Positions 19,125 to 28,924 of a stretch of DNA of 64,000 bases are shown in pieces. The stretch spans positions 1 to 64,000 of the forward strand of contig NZ_JAJUBC010000021.1 of the NCBI RefSeq assembly GCF_028683095.1, written 5' to 3'. How positions within the stretch are numbered: the first letter of the stretch is position 1; each line of letters opens with the position of its first letter. This DNA comes from Enterovibrio gelatinilyticus. GTDB taxonomy: Bacteria > Pseudomonadota > Gammaproteobacteria > Enterobacterales > Vibrionaceae. The notes beneath the pieces are model-generated. The model made no database searches, had not been told where the DNA came from, and worked only from the letters and a program-made list of their open reading frames with translations. The position numbers and the translations under genes are program-made.

Positions 19125-20222
19125 ATGTCAAATCGCTCTGAGTCTGCACAAGTTGGAAGTATGGAATCGTCTTCCGATTTATCACCGTCAACGACGAATG
19201 CAGATGCTAGTCATCATGAATCTATACCATTGCAAACACAGTCATTTCAGGCGTGCCAGTATTGTGATCCTGAAGGCGAACAACACGCATGTCATGAACC
19301 TGCAGAAGAGTCGGGTTTTTGCTTTTGGCATGATGAAAATGCTTCCAAGGATGCACCTGATGTAAAAGCGCGTCTTGAAGCTTATGCAAAAAACGGAGGA
19401 CAACTTCGAGGGATCATTGTTAAGCGTGCTGACCTTCGAGATGTTAACTTGGTGAAACACGGCCCTGGCGGAGGTTACGACCTGAGTTATGCCAACTTCT
19501 ATCGTTCGAATATGACGTCAGCTCACCTGTTTAATGCCAAGTTTGATCATGGAAGCTTGATGAAGGCCGACCTCCATGATGCCAATGTTCATTGTGCCAG
19601 CTTTATTAACTGTAATCTGTTGGGCGTAAAACTGACCGATACCAAGATCGACAACATCAAGGTTGGGAATATCCTTCAACAAGAAGCCGAAGGGAAAGTA
19701 GCAGAGCGGGCAAGGGACATGGAAAAAGCACTCGATCTTTACGAGCAATCTGAAGAGATATATCGGGATTTACGTAAGGCATCAGAAGCTCATGGCATCT
19801 TCACTATGGCAGGCTATTTTTTACAGAAAGAACTGACAATGCGCCGTTACCAAATGCCATATTTGTCAACGCAACGGGCGATGTCTAAGACAGTAGATTT
19901 ATTTTGTGGTTACGGAGAAAGCCCCATTCGCGTGGTGTTTTTCTCCCTTGCTTTGATATTGATAAGTGCGATGCTCTATTTCATTACTGGCATTCAGTAT
20001 GCTGGAGACCCTGTCGGCTATTCGTCTGAACTTGGGTTAGGTAGTAATGCGCAGGCATTTGCAGAGTGTCTCTACTACAGCGTCGTGACGTTTACGACTT
20101 TAGGGTATGGTGACTACATACCCGTAGGGATGTCGCGATTAGTTGCTGCGACGGAAGCCTTTACTGGCAGTTTCACTATCGCGCTCTTCGTGGTGGTTTT
20201 TGTGAAGAAAATGACGCGTTAA
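19125..20222 (+). CDS. Pentapeptide-repeat two-TM potassium channel-like protein
   Basis: A 365-residue modular protein. Seen in order: a Cys/His cluster (Cys44, Cys47, Cys56, His57, Cys66, His69) that could bind zinc; pentapeptide repeats at about 100-180 (SYANFYRSNM, LFNAKF, LMKADL, DANVHCASF, CNLLGVKL); a helical linker near 185-240; a first membrane segment at about 268-288; a pore loop with the potassium filter TLGYGD (325-330); and a second membrane segment at about 342-361. This is the layout of Ion_trans_2 channels with a cytoplasmic pentapeptide domain. The start has GGAGGT upstream. Monocistronic. The signal gating it is unknown. Confidence 0.8.
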   Translation: MSNRSESAQVGSMESSSDLSPSTTNADASHHESIPLQTQSFQACQYCDPEGEQHACHEPAEESGFCFWHDENASKDAPDVKARLEAYAKNGGQLRGIIVKRADLRDVNLVKHGPGGGYDLSYANFYRSNMTSAHLFNAKFDHGSLMKADLHDANVHCASFINCNLLGVKLTDTKIDNIKVGNILQQEAEGKVAERARDMEKALDLYEQSEEIYRDLRKASEAHGIFTMAGYFLQKELTMRRYQMPYLSTQRAMSKTVDLFCGYGESPIRVVFFSLALILISAMLYFITGIQYAGDPVGYSSELGLGSNAQAFAECLYYSVVTFTTLGYGDYIPVGMSRLVAATEAFTGSFTIALFVVVFVKKMTR

Positions 20223-20255
20223 CAGTTAGACCAATGTAAATAATCAAAATAATCG

Positions 20256-20289
20256 AAAGCAGCGGGGGCTAGCCGAACCGCTGCTTTTT
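20256..20289 (+). terminator. Terminator of the channel gene
   Basis: AAAGCAGCGG (20256-20265) pairs perfectly with CCGCTGCTTT (20278-20287) around a 12-base loop, followed by T residues. Confidence 0.85.
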
Positions 20290-20334
20290 CGTTACTCTCG
20301 GGGTACGAAAAATTAAGGATCCCAAGTATTTCAC

Positions 20335-21618
20335 ATGGAGCAATTGACGTTACAACCTATTTCAACCATTAATGGTGAAGTGAACCTTCCTGGTTCAAAG
20401 AGCGTGTCAAACCGCGCATTGCTTTTAGCCGCACTCGCTAAAGGCACAACACGACTAACTAACCTGCTCGACAGTGATGACATTCGTCATATGCTCAATG
20501 CCCTGACAAAGTTGGGTGTGACATATCGTTTATCTGACGATAAAACAGTCTGTGAAGTTGAAGGCCTAGGTGGTCCTTTTCGTACGTCAGAATCTATAGA
20601 ATTGTTCTTAGGCAATGCTGGAACGGCAATGCGACCACTGGCTGCAGCGTTGTGTGTTGGCCAAGGCGATTATGTGCTGACAGGCGAGCCTCGCATGAAA
20701 GAGCGTCCAATTGGTCACTTGGTTGATGCGATGGTGACGGTTGGCGCAGACGTCACTTATTTGGAAAACGAAAGCTACCCACCACTAAAAATTGTGAGCA
20801 AAGATATCAATGGCGGCGACGTCGAAATTGATGGCACAATTTCAAGCCAGTTTTTGACTGCACTTCTCATGACAGCGCCCCTATTTAGCGGTGATACTAA
20901 TATTCGCATCAAAGGCGATTTGGTATCTAAACCTTACATCGACATTACATTGCACATCATGGCGCAGTTTGGTGTTGAAGTTGCTAATAACGATTACCAA
21001 ACCTTCCAAGTTAAGGGCAACCAGTCCTACATTGCGCCAGGTGACTTCTTAGTCGAAGGGGATGCTTCTTCAGCATCGTACTTTCTTGCGGCTGCGGCGA
21101 TTAAAGGCGGCGAAGTGAAAGTGACGGGTATTGGTAAGAAAAGCGTTCAAGGCGATGTTAAGTTTGCAGACGCGTTGGCAGCAATGGGCGCAGAAATTGA
21201 ATGGGGTGATGACTATGTGATTGCTCGCCGCGGTGAATTGAAAGCCGTAGATTTAGATTTCAACCATATTCCTGATGCTGCCATGACCATTGCGACTGCG
21301 GCATTGTTTGCAGAAGGCACCACGTCTATCCGTAACGTATACAACTGGCGAGTAAAAGAAACAGATCGCCTGTCTGCTATGGCAACGGAGCTGCGTAAAG
21401 TGGGCGCGGAAGTGGAAGAGGGCGAAGATTACATCACTATCACGCCAACGGCTAATATCCAGCACGCTGAGATTGACACGTATGATGATCACCGCATGGC
21501 GATGTGCTTTTCGCTTGTTGCATTAAGCGATACACCAGTGACCATCAATGATCCTAAGTGCACATCAAAAACGTTTCCTGACTATTTCGAAAAATTGGCC
21601 GGGTTGTCAAAAAGCTAA
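20335..21618 (+). CDS. aroA: EPSP synthase
   Basis: 5-enolpyruvylshikimate-3-phosphate synthase, 427 residues (E. coli 427), the sixth step of the shikimate pathway. Seen: [18 protein letters not shown], the PEP-site block [31 protein letters not shown], and the C-terminal [14 protein letters not shown]. The Gly in GNAGTAMR marks the glyphosate-sensitive class I enzyme. E. coli has serC-aroA as an operon; here three genes' length (xanP and the channel) separates them, and aroA stands alone between terminators. Confidence 0.97.
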   Translation: MEQLTLQPISTINGEVNLPGSKSVSNRALLLAALAKGTTRLTNLLDSDDIRHMLNALTKLGVTYRLSDDKTVCEVEGLGGPFRTSESIELFLGNAGTAMRPLAAALCVGQGDYVLTGEPRMKERPIGHLVDAMVTVGADVTYLENESYPPLKIVSKDINGGDVEIDGTISSQFLTALLMTAPLFSGDTNIRIKGDLVSKPYIDITLHIMAQFGVEVANNDYQTFQVKGNQSYIAPGDFLVEGDASSASYFLAAAAIKGGEVKVTGIGKKSVQGDVKFADALAAMGAEIEWGDDYVIARRGELKAVDLDFNHIPDAAMTIATAALFAEGTTSIRNVYNWRVKETDRLSAMATELRKVGAEVEEGEDYITITPTANIQHAEIDTYDDHRMAMCFSLVALSDTPVTINDPKCTSKTFPDYFEKLAGLSKS

Positions 21619-21647
21619 ATTTGATTGGCATTGCGAACGTGAAAAAC

Positions 21648-21677
21648 AGGTCGGCTCATCGCCGACCTATTTTTTTG
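21648..21677 (+). terminator. Terminator of aroA
   Basis: AGGTCGGC (21648-21655) pairs with GCCGACCT (21661-21668) around TCATC, followed by a seven-T run. Confidence 0.88.
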
Positions 21678-21789
21678 GTCCGTAGTTCCCTATAATACGC
21701 CCCCGATTCCTCAGAGCGGCGTATTGTTCGGTGAATCGTTGAATATTTGTCTTATTACCGCTTTGAACGTACATGATTTGGAGAAGTCT

Positions 21790-22476
21790 ATGTCTACTCT
21801 CGCACCCGTAATTACTGTTGATGGCCCAAGCGGCGCTGGCAAAGGAACACTTTGCATGCTGTTGGCTGAAAAACTGGGTTGGCATTTGCTCGACTCTGGT
21901 GCGATCTATCGTGTACTTGCTCTTGCTGCCATTCATCACGGTGTTGACCCTGAGTCAGAAGATGCATTGGTTCCCCTTGCTGCTCACCTTGATGTTCAGT
22001 TCAAAGCTGAAGGTGAGTTGGTGAAAGTTATTTTGGAAGGCGAAGACGTATCTAGTGAGCTTCGCAAAGAAGAAACGGGTATGGCTGCATCGAAAGTGGC
22101 TGCCCTGCCACGTGTTCGTGAAGCGTTACTCCGCCGTCAACGTGCTTTTGCAGAAGCGCCAGGGCTGGTTGCTGATGGCCGAGACATGGGAACGGTTGTT
22201 TTCCCTAAAGCGGAAGTGAAAATTTTCCTTGATGCTAGCGCTGAAGAGCGCGCTACTCGCCGCATGAACCAGTTGCAACTAAAGGGGTTAGATGTTAACT
22301 TTGACCGCCTTTTGAACGAAATTCAGGAACGTGATGACCGAGATCGCAACCGCGCAGTCGCGCCATTACGTCCCGCGGACGATGCACTATTGCTAGATTC
22401 AACTTCTCTCAACATTGAGCAGGTGCTTGAGCAAGCATTGTCCTATATTGAAAGTAAATTTACCGTTACTTCTTGA
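21790..22476 (+). CDS. cmk: Cytidylate kinase
   Basis: CMP/dCMP kinase of 228 residues (E. coli 227). Seen: P-loop [39 protein letters not shown] and [14 protein letters not shown]. The frame opens 22 codons earlier but the ATG at 21790 has GGAG six bases upstream and matches family length. A TATAAT at 21691-21696, just after the aroA terminator, is the likely -10 of the cmk promoter, though a good -35 is not visible. The gene precedes rpsA, as in E. coli. Confidence 0.96.
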   Translation: MSTLAPVITVDGPSGAGKGTLCMLLAEKLGWHLLDSGAIYRVLALAAIHHGVDPESEDALVPLAAHLDVQFKAEGELVKVILEGEDVSSELRKEETGMAASKVAALPRVREALLRRQRAFAEAPGLVADGRDMGTVVFPKAEVKIFLDASAEERATRRMNQLQLKGLDVNFDRLLNEIQERDDRDRNRAVAPLRPADDALLLDSTSLNIEQVLEQALSYIESKFTVTS

Positions 22477-22481
22477 AGTAG

Positions 22482-22551
22482 CGGCAAAGCCGTTGGTCGC
22501 AAGGATGATGACCGACATTAATATCAACCCCACGTGGTAGGATACCCGTGG
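22482..22551 (+). promoter_or_regulatory. Structured rpsA leader with GGA loops
   Basis: Between cmk and rpsA are hairpins with GGA in their loops: GGTC/GACC (22495-22498, 22510-22513) with AAGGA in the loop, and CCACG-T-GGTA closing on a GGA triloop (22530-22551). Unpaired A/T-rich sequence then leads to an ATG without a good ribosome binding site. Gammaproteobacterial rpsA leaders use such GGA hairpins in place of a continuous site, and free S1 represses its own translation here. Confidence 0.65.
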
Positions 22552-22579
22552 ACGTTTAAACTAATTGAAGATCAAATTA

Positions 22580-24250
22580 ATGACTGAATCTTTTGCTTCA
22601 CTCTTTGAAGAATCGCTAAAAACGATTGAAACTCGCCCAGGTGCCATCGTTAAAGGTACTGTTGTAGCTATCGCGAACGGTTACGTTCTTGTTGATGCTG
22701 GCCTGAAATCAGAGTCTTCTATCCCTGCAGAGCAATTCAAAAACGCTGCTGGCGAACTAGAAATCGAAGTTGGTGCTGAAGTTGACGTTGCACTTGACGC
22801 TATCGAAGATGGCTTCGGTGAAACTCAACTGTCTCGTGAAAAAGCAAAACGTCACGAAGCTTGGATCCAACTTGAGAAAGCTTACGAAGAAGCTGAAACT
22901 GTTATCGGTGTTATCAACGGTAAAGTTAAAGGTGGTTTCACTGTTGAGCTGAACGGCATCCGTGCGTTCCTACCTGGTTCACTGGTTGACGTTCGTCCAG
23001 TACGTGACACTGCTCACCTGGAAGGCAAAGAGCTGGAGTTCAAAGTTATCAAGCTAGACCAGAAGCGCAACAACGTTGTTGTTTCTCGTCGTGCTGTTAT
23101 CGAATCTGAAAACAGCGTTGAGCGTGATGAACTACTTGCTTCTCTGCAAGAAGGTATGGAAGTTAAAGGTATCGTTAAGAACCTGACTGACTACGGTGCA
23201 TTCGTAGATCTAGGCGGTGTTGACGGCCTGCTTCACATCACTGACATGGCTTGGAAACGCGTTAAGCACCCATCAGAAATCGTTAACGTTGGTGACGAAA
23301 TTCTGGTTAAAGTTCTTAAGTTCGACCGTGACCGTACTCGCGTATCACTAGGTCTTAAGCAACTTGGCGAAGATCCATGGGTAGCAATCGCTAACCGTTA
23401 CCCAGAAGGTCACAAGCTGACTGGTCGTGTAACTAACCTAACTGATTACGGCTGCTTCGTAGAAATCGAAGAAGGCGTTGAAGGTCTAGTACACGTTTCT
23501 GAAATGGACTGGACTAACAAAAACATTCACCCATCTAAAGTTGTTAACGTGGGTGACGAAGTTGAAGTTATGGTTCTGGACATCGACGAAGAGCGTCGCC
23601 GTATCAGCCTGGGTCTGAAACAATGTAAGAACAACCCATGGCAAGTATTTGCAGAAATGCAAAACAAAGGCGATCGCGTAACTGGTAAGATCAAGTCTAT
23701 CACTGACTTCGGTATCTTCATCGGTCTTGACGGCGGTATCGACGGCCTAGTTCACCTGTCTGACATTTCTTGGAATGTTGCAGGCGAAGACGCTGTTCGC
23801 GACTTCAAGAAAGGCGATGAGATCTCTGCAGTAGTTCTTCAGGTTGATGCTGAGCGTGAGCGTATCTCACTAGGTATCAAGCAAATGGAAGAAGACCCGT
23901 TCAACAACTACCTAGCTGATTTCAAGAAAGGTACTATTGTTAAGGGTAAAGTAACTGCAGTTGACGCTAAAGGCGCAACCGTTGAGCTGATCGAAGGCGT
24001 TGAAGGTTACCTACGTGCTTCTGAAGCATCACGTGACCGCGTTGAAGATGCAACTCTAGTTCTTGCAGTTGGCGACGAAGTTGAAGCTAAGTTCACCGGT
24101 GTTGACCGTAAGAACCGCGTAGTTAACTTGTCAGTACGTGCGAAAGACGAAGCTGAAGAGCAAGAAGCAATGGCAACTCTGAACAAAGCTGACGAAGCTG
24201 CGTTCGGTAATGCAATGGCTGACGCGTTCAAAGCTGCGAAAAGCGAATAA
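22580..24250 (+). CDS. rpsA: 30S ribosomal protein S1
   Basis: S1, 556 residues (E. coli 557), which brings structured mRNAs to the 30S subunit. Six OB-fold S1 repeats are visible; repeats 3-6 are marked by [41 protein letters not shown] and [24 protein letters not shown] blocks. The frame opens five codons earlier at a TTG, but family alignment starts at [12 protein letters not shown], so I take the ATG at 22580. Codon use is strongly biased, as in highly expressed genes. Downstream of cmk and probably cotranscribed with it. Confidence 0.98.
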   Translation: MTESFASLFEESLKTIETRPGAIVKGTVVAIANGYVLVDAGLKSESSIPAEQFKNAAGELEIEVGAEVDVALDAIEDGFGETQLSREKAKRHEAWIQLEKAYEEAETVIGVINGKVKGGFTVELNGIRAFLPGSLVDVRPVRDTAHLEGKELEFKVIKLDQKRNNVVVSRRAVIESENSVERDELLASLQEGMEVKGIVKNLTDYGAFVDLGGVDGLLHITDMAWKRVKHPSEIVNVGDEILVKVLKFDRDRTRVSLGLKQLGEDPWVAIANRYPEGHKLTGRVTNLTDYGCFVEIEEGVEGLVHVSEMDWTNKNIHPSKVVNVGDEVEVMVLDIDEERRRISLGLKQCKNNPWQVFAEMQNKGDRVTGKIKSITDFGIFIGLDGGIDGLVHLSDISWNVAGEDAVRDFKKGDEISAVVLQVDAERERISLGIKQMEEDPFNNYLADFKKGTIVKGKVTAVDAKGATVELIEGVEGYLRASEASRDRVEDATLVLAVGDEVEAKFTGVDRKNRVVNLSVRAKDEAEEQEAMATLNKADEAAFGNAMADAFKAAKSE

Positions 24251-24262
24251 TTAATGCATTGT

Positions 24263-24283
24263 GAGGGGGAAAATTTCCTCCTC
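24263..24283 (+). promoter_or_regulatory. Hairpin and -10 candidate between rpsA and ihfB
   Basis: GAGGGGGAA (24263-24271) pairs with TTCCTCCTC (24275-24283) around AAT with one G-T pair. TATACT (24290-24295) just after it could be the -10 of an ihfB promoter; E. coli ihfB also has a promoter in this spacer. Confidence 0.4.
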
Positions 24284-24325
24284 TACAGTTATACTGTTGA
24301 GAAACATACTAAAAGCGGGGTGTAC

Positions 24326-24604
24326 ATGACCAAGTCTGAGCTAATCGAAAGACTATGCAGTCAACAAACCCATCTTTCTGCCAAACAGGTAGAAGATGCC
24401 ATCAAGGAAATCCTTGAACACATGGCCACTACACTCGAGGAAGGTGACAGAATCGAGATTCGTGGTTTTGGTAGTTTCTCTTTGCATTATCGCGCTCCTC
24501 GTGTTGGACGCAATCCAAAGACAGGCGACAAGGTTGAGTTGGACGGTAAATACGTTCCTCATTTTAAACCTGGTAAGGAGCTTCGCGACCGAGTTAACCT
24601 TTAA
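24326..24604 (+). CDS. ihfB: Integration host factor subunit beta
   Basis: DNA-bending nucleoid protein of 92 residues (E. coli 94), working as a heterodimer with IhfA. Seen: [10 protein letters not shown] start, [15 protein letters not shown], the beta-arm [12 protein letters not shown] with the intercalating Pro, and [14 protein letters not shown]. The frame extends 24 codons upstream but without family similarity, so the ATG at 24326 is used. Gene order rpsA-ihfB-lapA-lapB-pyrF is the same as in E. coli. IHF probably helps activate the sigma-54 psp promoter in this window, which is inference. Confidence 0.97.
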   Translation: MTKSELIERLCSQQTHLSAKQVEDAIKEILEHMATTLEEGDRIEIRGFGSFSLHYRAPRVGRNPKTGDKVELDGKYVPHFKPGKELRDRVNL

Positions 24605-24624
24605 GGTTGATTTGCTTTCGAACA

Positions 24625-24658
24625 AAAAACGGCATGCGTTATGTGTGCCGTTTTTTTT
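24625..24658 (+). terminator. Terminator of ihfB
   Basis: AACGGCA (24628-24634) pairs with TGCCGTT (24646-24652), flanked by A and T runs. Confidence 0.87.
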
Positions 24659-24706
24659 ATGCCTAATACAATGGTCTGACAAGGCAAATTGCTGCATAAT
24701 CACTGG

Positions 24707-24754
24707 TATACCCAAGCCACTTTGAACCATACAACTTAAGGTGCCTTAGGTATA
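24707..24754. repeat. TATACC-type intergenic repeat, copy C
   Basis: Left arm TATACCCAAGCCACTTTGAA (24707-24726) and right arm CTTAAGGTGCCTTAGGTATA (24735-24754) pair imperfectly. The right end plus two bases makes TATAAT (24751-24756), a perfect -10 hexamer about 75 bases upstream of lapA. Confidence 0.55.
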
Positions 24755-24831
24755 ATAGTCCAACAAGCAAGTCATCGATGTTAGACGTTTCAGTCTTGCT
24801 CATCGTTGGAAGAAATTAAGAGGGAATGACT

Positions 24832-25116
24832 GTGAAGATTATTGGTATCGTTTTACTGGTCCTGTGTTTTCTAATCACGCTTGCTCTAGGTGCGCAAAAT
24901 CAGGAAGTGGTTAATTTTAACTACCTGGTAGCACAGGGTGAGTTTAGATTGTCTCTACTACTGGGCGTGGTATTTGGTTCTGGATTCGCACTCGGCTGGT
25001 TGATTTGTGGCATGTTGTACATCAGAGCGAAGATGTCAGTGGCTATGATGAAAAAACAAGTCAACAGACAGCGCCAGGAGTTGGACAAACTGAGAATCGA
25101 CGCCGTTAAGGAATAA
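24832..25116 (+). CDS. lapA: LapA (YciS), lipopolysaccharide assembly protein A
   Basis: A 94-residue inner-membrane protein with two hydrophobic segments (about 3-20 and 40-62) around the family motif LGAQNQEVVNFNYL, and a basic coiled tail. With LapB it controls LPS amount through LpxC turnover in E. coli. The longest frame starts at the ATG at 24826, only one base after AGGG; the GTG at 24832 is seven bases from it and gives the family-like MKIIGIVLL start, so I prefer GTG. Followed by lapB after six bases. Confidence 0.88.
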   Translation: MKIIGIVLLVLCFLITLALGAQNQEVVNFNYLVAQGEFRLSLLLGVVFGSGFALGWLICGMLYIRAKMSVAMMKKQVNRQRQELDKLRIDAVKE

Positions 25117-25122
25117 TCGTAA

Positions 25123-26292
25123 ATGCTTGAGCTGTTGTTTCTATTGCTACCAATCGCCGCTGGTTACGGTTGGTATATGGGCAATAGGAATGCTCGTCAT
25201 CGTAAGCAGGATCAGTCTCATCATTTATCGAGACAATATGTAGCAGGTTTAAACCTCCTTTTATCTGATCAATCAGACAAAGCCGTTGACCTGTTCATCG
25301 AACTGCTCCAAGTCGATAACGAGACTATTGATACCCACTTAGCACTCGGCAATCTTTTCCGTTCCCGTGGAGAAGTAGACCGTGCGATTCGTATCCACCA
25401 AAATCTCATCGCTCGTCCTAATCTTACTCTCGATCAACGCAATCTCGCGCTTCAACAGCTTGCCAAAGACTATATGGTCGCGGGGTTCTTTGACCGCGCA
25501 GAGAAAATTTTTCACCAATTGATCGATGAACCTGACTACAAGCAGTTTGCCCTGCAGCAGTTGCTTGCGATTTACCAACAGACGCGTGAATGGGATAAAG
25601 CCATTGATATTGCAACGCGTTTGGTTAAGTCAGGGAAGAGCAAACTCAAACGAGACATTTCACATTTCTATTGCGAGCTTGCCATGCAGATGCTGGCTGA
25701 CGGCGATGAGAAAGCCACAAGACAATTACTCCGTCGCGCATTGTCGTCTGACAAGGGATGCGTGAGAGCATCGATAATGTTGGCCCGCATCGACATAGGA
25801 AACGAAGATTATCGCGATGCCGCAAGAGGTCTCGAACAGGTGCTGGAACAAGACATCGACTTTGTCAGCGAAGCATTACCGTTATTGGCAACCTGTTATC
25901 AGCACATGGACAAAGAAATGTCCTTGGTTCGCTTCCTTAAAAACTGCATCGAGAAAAACACCGGTGCATCGGCTGAGTTGATGATGTCTGACATCATTAG
26001 CGATCACGAAAACCCAGCCATGGCGCAGAGCTTCTTAACGAGACAGCTCACCAAAAACCCAACCATGAAAGGCTTCCATAAATTGATGGAGCTCCACGTT
26101 GAGCAAGCAGAAGAAGGCCGAGGTAAAACCAGCCTGACGACACTTAAGCATTTGGTTGCGGAACAGTTAAAAGTGAAGCCACATTATCGCTGCCGAAAAT
26201 GTGGCTTTTCAACTCACTCGTTGTACTGGCATTGCCCATCATGCAAAGGGTGGGGTTCGATAAAACCCATCAGAGGTCTAGACGGAGAATAA
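25123..26292 (+). CDS. lapB: LapB (YciM), LPS assembly regulator
   Basis: A 389-residue inner-membrane protein (E. coli 389). Seen: an N-terminal membrane anchor (LLFLLLPIAAGYGWYMG), tandem TPR repeats over about 35-340, and a C-terminal rubredoxin-like metal site CRKCGF...CPSCKGWG. In E. coli LapB presents LpxC to the FtsH protease, limiting LPS synthesis. In an operon with lapA upstream and pyrF six bases downstream. Confidence 0.95.
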   Translation: MLELLFLLLPIAAGYGWYMGNRNARHRKQDQSHHLSRQYVAGLNLLLSDQSDKAVDLFIELLQVDNETIDTHLALGNLFRSRGEVDRAIRIHQNLIARPNLTLDQRNLALQQLAKDYMVAGFFDRAEKIFHQLIDEPDYKQFALQQLLAIYQQTREWDKAIDIATRLVKSGKSKLKRDISHFYCELAMQMLADGDEKATRQLLRRALSSDKGCVRASIMLARIDIGNEDYRDAARGLEQVLEQDIDFVSEALPLLATCYQHMDKEMSLVRFLKNCIEKNTGASAELMMSDIISDHENPAMAQSFLTRQLTKNPTMKGFHKLMELHVEQAEEGRGKTSLTTLKHLVAEQLKVKPHYRCRKCGFSTHSLYWHCPSCKGWGSIKPIRGLDGE

Positions 26293-26298
26293 TTAGGA

Positions 26299-26994
26299 AT
26301 GCAGGATCCAAAAGTTATTGTTGCATTAGATTACCCAAACATTGATCAGGCGCTTGCGTTTGTCGATCGTATTGAGCCAGGTAGTTGCCACCTGAAAGTG
26401 GGTAAGGAAATGTTTACCCTTTATGGTCCTGACTATGTGCGCAAGCTTCATGATCGTGGTCATACTGTTTTTCTGGATCTGAAATTTCACGATATTCCTA
26501 ATACCTGTGCACGTGCTGTTGCGGCGGCAGCAGAATTGGGCGTGTGGATGGTGAACGTTCACGCAAGTGGTGGTGAGCGAATGATGGTTGCAGCGCGTGA
26601 AGCATTGGAACCGTATGGGAAAGATAAACCACTGCTAATTGGCGTGACAGTGTTGACCAGCATGGAACAAAGCGATCTTATGGGTATTGGTATCAACCGA
26701 GAGCCACAAGAACACGTAATGTCTCTGGCTTCGCTCACACGTAATGCGGGCTTAGACGGTGTGGTGTGTTCAGCGCATGAGTCGAACATGCTGAAATCAG
26801 CGCTGGGACAAGACTTCAAACTGGTGACGCCAGGTATTCGTCCAGCGGGTTCTGATGCAGGCGACCAACGCCGTATTATGACCCCTGTAGAAGCAGTGAC
26901 CGCGGGTTCTGATTACTTGGTTATCGGTCGTCCCATAACGCAAGCAGCAGATCCTATGCAGGTGCTCACAGAGATTAACGCCTCTTTGGCTTAA
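26299..26994 (+). CDS. pyrF: Orotidine 5'-phosphate decarboxylase
   Basis: Last enzyme of UMP synthesis, 231 residues, TIM barrel. Seen: VALDYPN at the start, the catalytic [18 protein letters not shown], and [14 protein letters not shown] with the phosphate-binding loop. It follows lapB after six bases; E. coli has the same order. A strong terminator follows. Confidence 0.97.
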   Translation: MQDPKVIVALDYPNIDQALAFVDRIEPGSCHLKVGKEMFTLYGPDYVRKLHDRGHTVFLDLKFHDIPNTCARAVAAAAELGVWMVNVHASGGERMMVAAREALEPYGKDKPLLIGVTVLTSMEQSDLMGIGINREPQEHVMSLASLTRNAGLDGVVCSAHESNMLKSALGQDFKLVTPGIRPAGSDAGDQRRIMTPVEAVTAGSDYLVIGRPITQAADPMQVLTEINASLA

Positions 26995-27046
26995 CACGAT
27001 AGGCCCGATCATTTGGTCTGAGCAAACGCTGTTAGCGCAAATGTCA

Positions 27047-27075
27047 AAAGAGCGGCTTTTAGCCGCTCTTTTCGT
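27047..27075 (+). terminator. Terminator of lapA-lapB-pyrF
   Basis: A perfect 11-pair stem AAAGAGCGGCT/AGCCGCTCTTT with a TTT loop and trailing T residues. The A-run on the other side would also suit sapF on the minus strand, which ends about 50 bases further on but reads towards it. Confidence 0.88.
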
Positions 27076-27123
27076 TTTCATTCAGTGATGGAATTGCCTC
27101 GAGTCAGGCCAATAAACCGCACG

Positions 27124-27930
27124 TTATGCCATGTTGTATCTTGAACGTCGGTCCATGGTTGGCGCTGTGAAGTGACTTTCAATAAGACGCTGCGTCAATG
27201 CATGTTGCGGGTCAGAAAAGACAGACTGCGTTGTGCCAGATTCAACCACTTCTCCATTTTGCATCACCATCACTTTGTCAGCGACATGCTTGATAACTCC
27301 CATGTGTTGTGACACATAGATATAGGAAAGCCCCATTAACTCCTGCAACTCTAGAAGTAGGTTTAGGATCTGGGAACGCATAGACATATCTAAGCCATTC
27401 AGTGCTTCGTCCGCAACAATGACACAAGGCTGCAGAATTAGCGCTCTTGCCAAGGAGATGCGCTGTTTTTGCCCAGTCGCTAACATTTGCGGATAGAAAT
27501 AGGCATGTTCTGGTAAAAGTCCGACTTGGCGTAGCGTGTCATTGACTCGACGCTCACGCTCTTGCGGCGTCATATTGGTATTTCGCTTAAGAGGGCTTTC
27601 GAGTATTTGACCAATTTGATTACGAGGATTCAGCGATGTATTAGGATCTTGGAAAATCATCCGAATTAACTTACATCGTGTTTTGTAATCATTTGGTCGA
27701 AGCACTTCGCCATTCACGCGTACTTCGCCACCTGTCGGCATGACAACACCCGCTAGCATTTTCGCTAACGTCGATTTTCCTGAGCCATTTTCACCGATGA
27801 ATGCCAGAGTTTCGCCCGCGTCCAATGAGAAAGATACAGGCTTTACCGCTTCAATCACGCGCTTAGTGAAAATACCGGTGCGGTATTGATAGTTTTTGGA
27901 TAAGCCATCAACTTCAAGCAGTGCGGTCAT
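27124..27930 (-). CDS. sapF: Peptide transport ATP-binding protein SapF
   Basis: ABC ATPase of 268 residues, last gene of sapABCDF. Seen: Walker [14 protein letters not shown]-loop [15 protein letters not shown], an ABC signature altered to [14 protein letters not shown] (normally LSGGQ), and Walker [14 protein letters not shown]. coli SapF also has the ATGQKQR form. With SapD it powers import of antimicrobial peptides or putrescine, and it links to Trk potassium uptake in enterics. Overlaps sapD by 17 bases. Confidence 0.93.
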   Translation of the reverse strand: MTALLEVDGLSKNYQYRTGIFTKRVIEAVKPVSFSLDAGETLAFIGENGSGKSTLAKMLAGVVMPTGGEVRVNGEVLRPNDYKTRCKLIRMIFQDPNTSLNPRNQIGQILESPLKRNTNMTPQERERRVNDTLRQVGLLPEHAYFYPQMLATGQKQRISLARALILQPCVIVADEALNGLDMSMRSQILNLLLELQELMGLSYIYVSQHMGVIKHVADKVMVMQNGEVVESGTTQSVFSDPQHALTQRLIESHFTAPTMDRRSRYNMA

Positions 27931-28924
27931 GTTTTTTGGCTTCCATATTGAGAGGGAAATGACAGGCGAATTTGTGATTCTTCACTTTGATGGTGCGTGG
28001 TACTTCAACACACTTTCGTTGTGCGTAAGGGCAGCGAGGCCCCAATCGACAACCGATCGGGAGATGCTGTAACGGTGGAATAGAACCAGGAAGCGCCGCC
28101 AGTTTACTTTTATGGGGAATGTCTTTACTGAAATCAGGCATGGCACGAAGTAAGGCATCAGTGTAAGGGTGATGCGGCTTTTCGATAATTTGCTTTCGTC
28201 CTGCCGATTCAACCGACTGACCACAATACATCACAGTGATACGGTCGGCCCACTGTGTGACTGTCGTGAGGTCGTGACTGATTAATAAGATGGTGGTGTT
28301 AGCAATTTGGTTGGTGCGGCTTAGAAGACGGAAAATTTGCGCCTGTGTAATGGGATCCAAATCGGCTGTTGGTTCATCAGCAATCAATAGTTGAGGGCGA
28401 TTGGCGATGGCCATGGCAATCATCACCTTTTGGCATTCCCCATCTGTTAACTCATAGGGGTAGCTTTTCATCACGCGTTTATGATCTTTGATACCCACCT
28501 TGTGAAGCAGTGCGATAGATTGTTGTTTACGCCAAGATAAGCGCTGCCACCAACTTCCGCTAAATGAGCTCGAAGGAATGGCTTCTTCTAACTGATATCC
28601 CACTTCTTCTGAAGGGTCGAGACAGGTCGACGGCTCTTGGAAGATCATTGCAATGTCTTTACCAACAACATGGCGACGCTCACGAGCAGGCAGTGAAAGT
28701 AGGTCAATATTACCCAGTCTTAAGCGATCCGCACTGACACGCCAGTTGTCTTTGGTGACGCCACAAATGGCTTTTGCAACCAGACTTTTTCCTGAACCAG
28801 ACTCGCCAACCAAGCCTCGGATCTCACCCTCATTGATGGTTAAGCTCATACGGTCAACCGCTTTGACGGGACCTTGAGGCGTATCAATTTCAATGGTGAG
28901 GTGTCGTATATCTAACAGTGGCAT
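27914..28924 (-). CDS. sapD: Peptide transport ATP-binding protein SapD
   Basis: ABC ATPase of 336 residues of the oligopeptide type. Seen: Walker [14 protein letters not shown]-loop [17 protein letters not shown], signature region [15 protein letters not shown], Walker [13 protein letters not shown], and the C-terminal oligopeptide-ABC extension with a Cys-rich [15 protein letters not shown]. The start codon shares one base with the sapC stop (TAATG). In E. coli SapD also supplies ATP-dependent control to Trk. Confidence 0.94.
   Translation of the reverse strand: MPLLDIRHLTIEIDTPQGPVKAVDRMSLTINEGEIRGLVGESGSGKSLVAKAICGVTKDNWRVSADRLRLGNIDLLSLPARERRHVVGKDIAMIFQEPSTCLDPSEEVGYQLEEAIPSSSFSGSWWQRLSWRKQQSIALLHKVGIKDHKRVMKSYPYELTDGECQKVMIAMAIANRPQLLIADEPTADLDPITQAQIFRLLSRTNQIANTTILLISHDLTTVTQWADRITVMYCGQSVESAGRKQIIEKPHHPYTDALLRAMPDFSKDIPHKSKLAALPGSIPPLQHLPIGCRLGPRCPYAQRKCVEVPRTIKVKNHKFACHFPLNMEAKKHDRTA

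Noticed and set aside
24722-24756. Full sigma-70 promoter in repeat copy C
   Set aside because: The -10 TATAAT is perfect, but no -35 hexamer lies at 16-18 bases, so only the -10 is reported.
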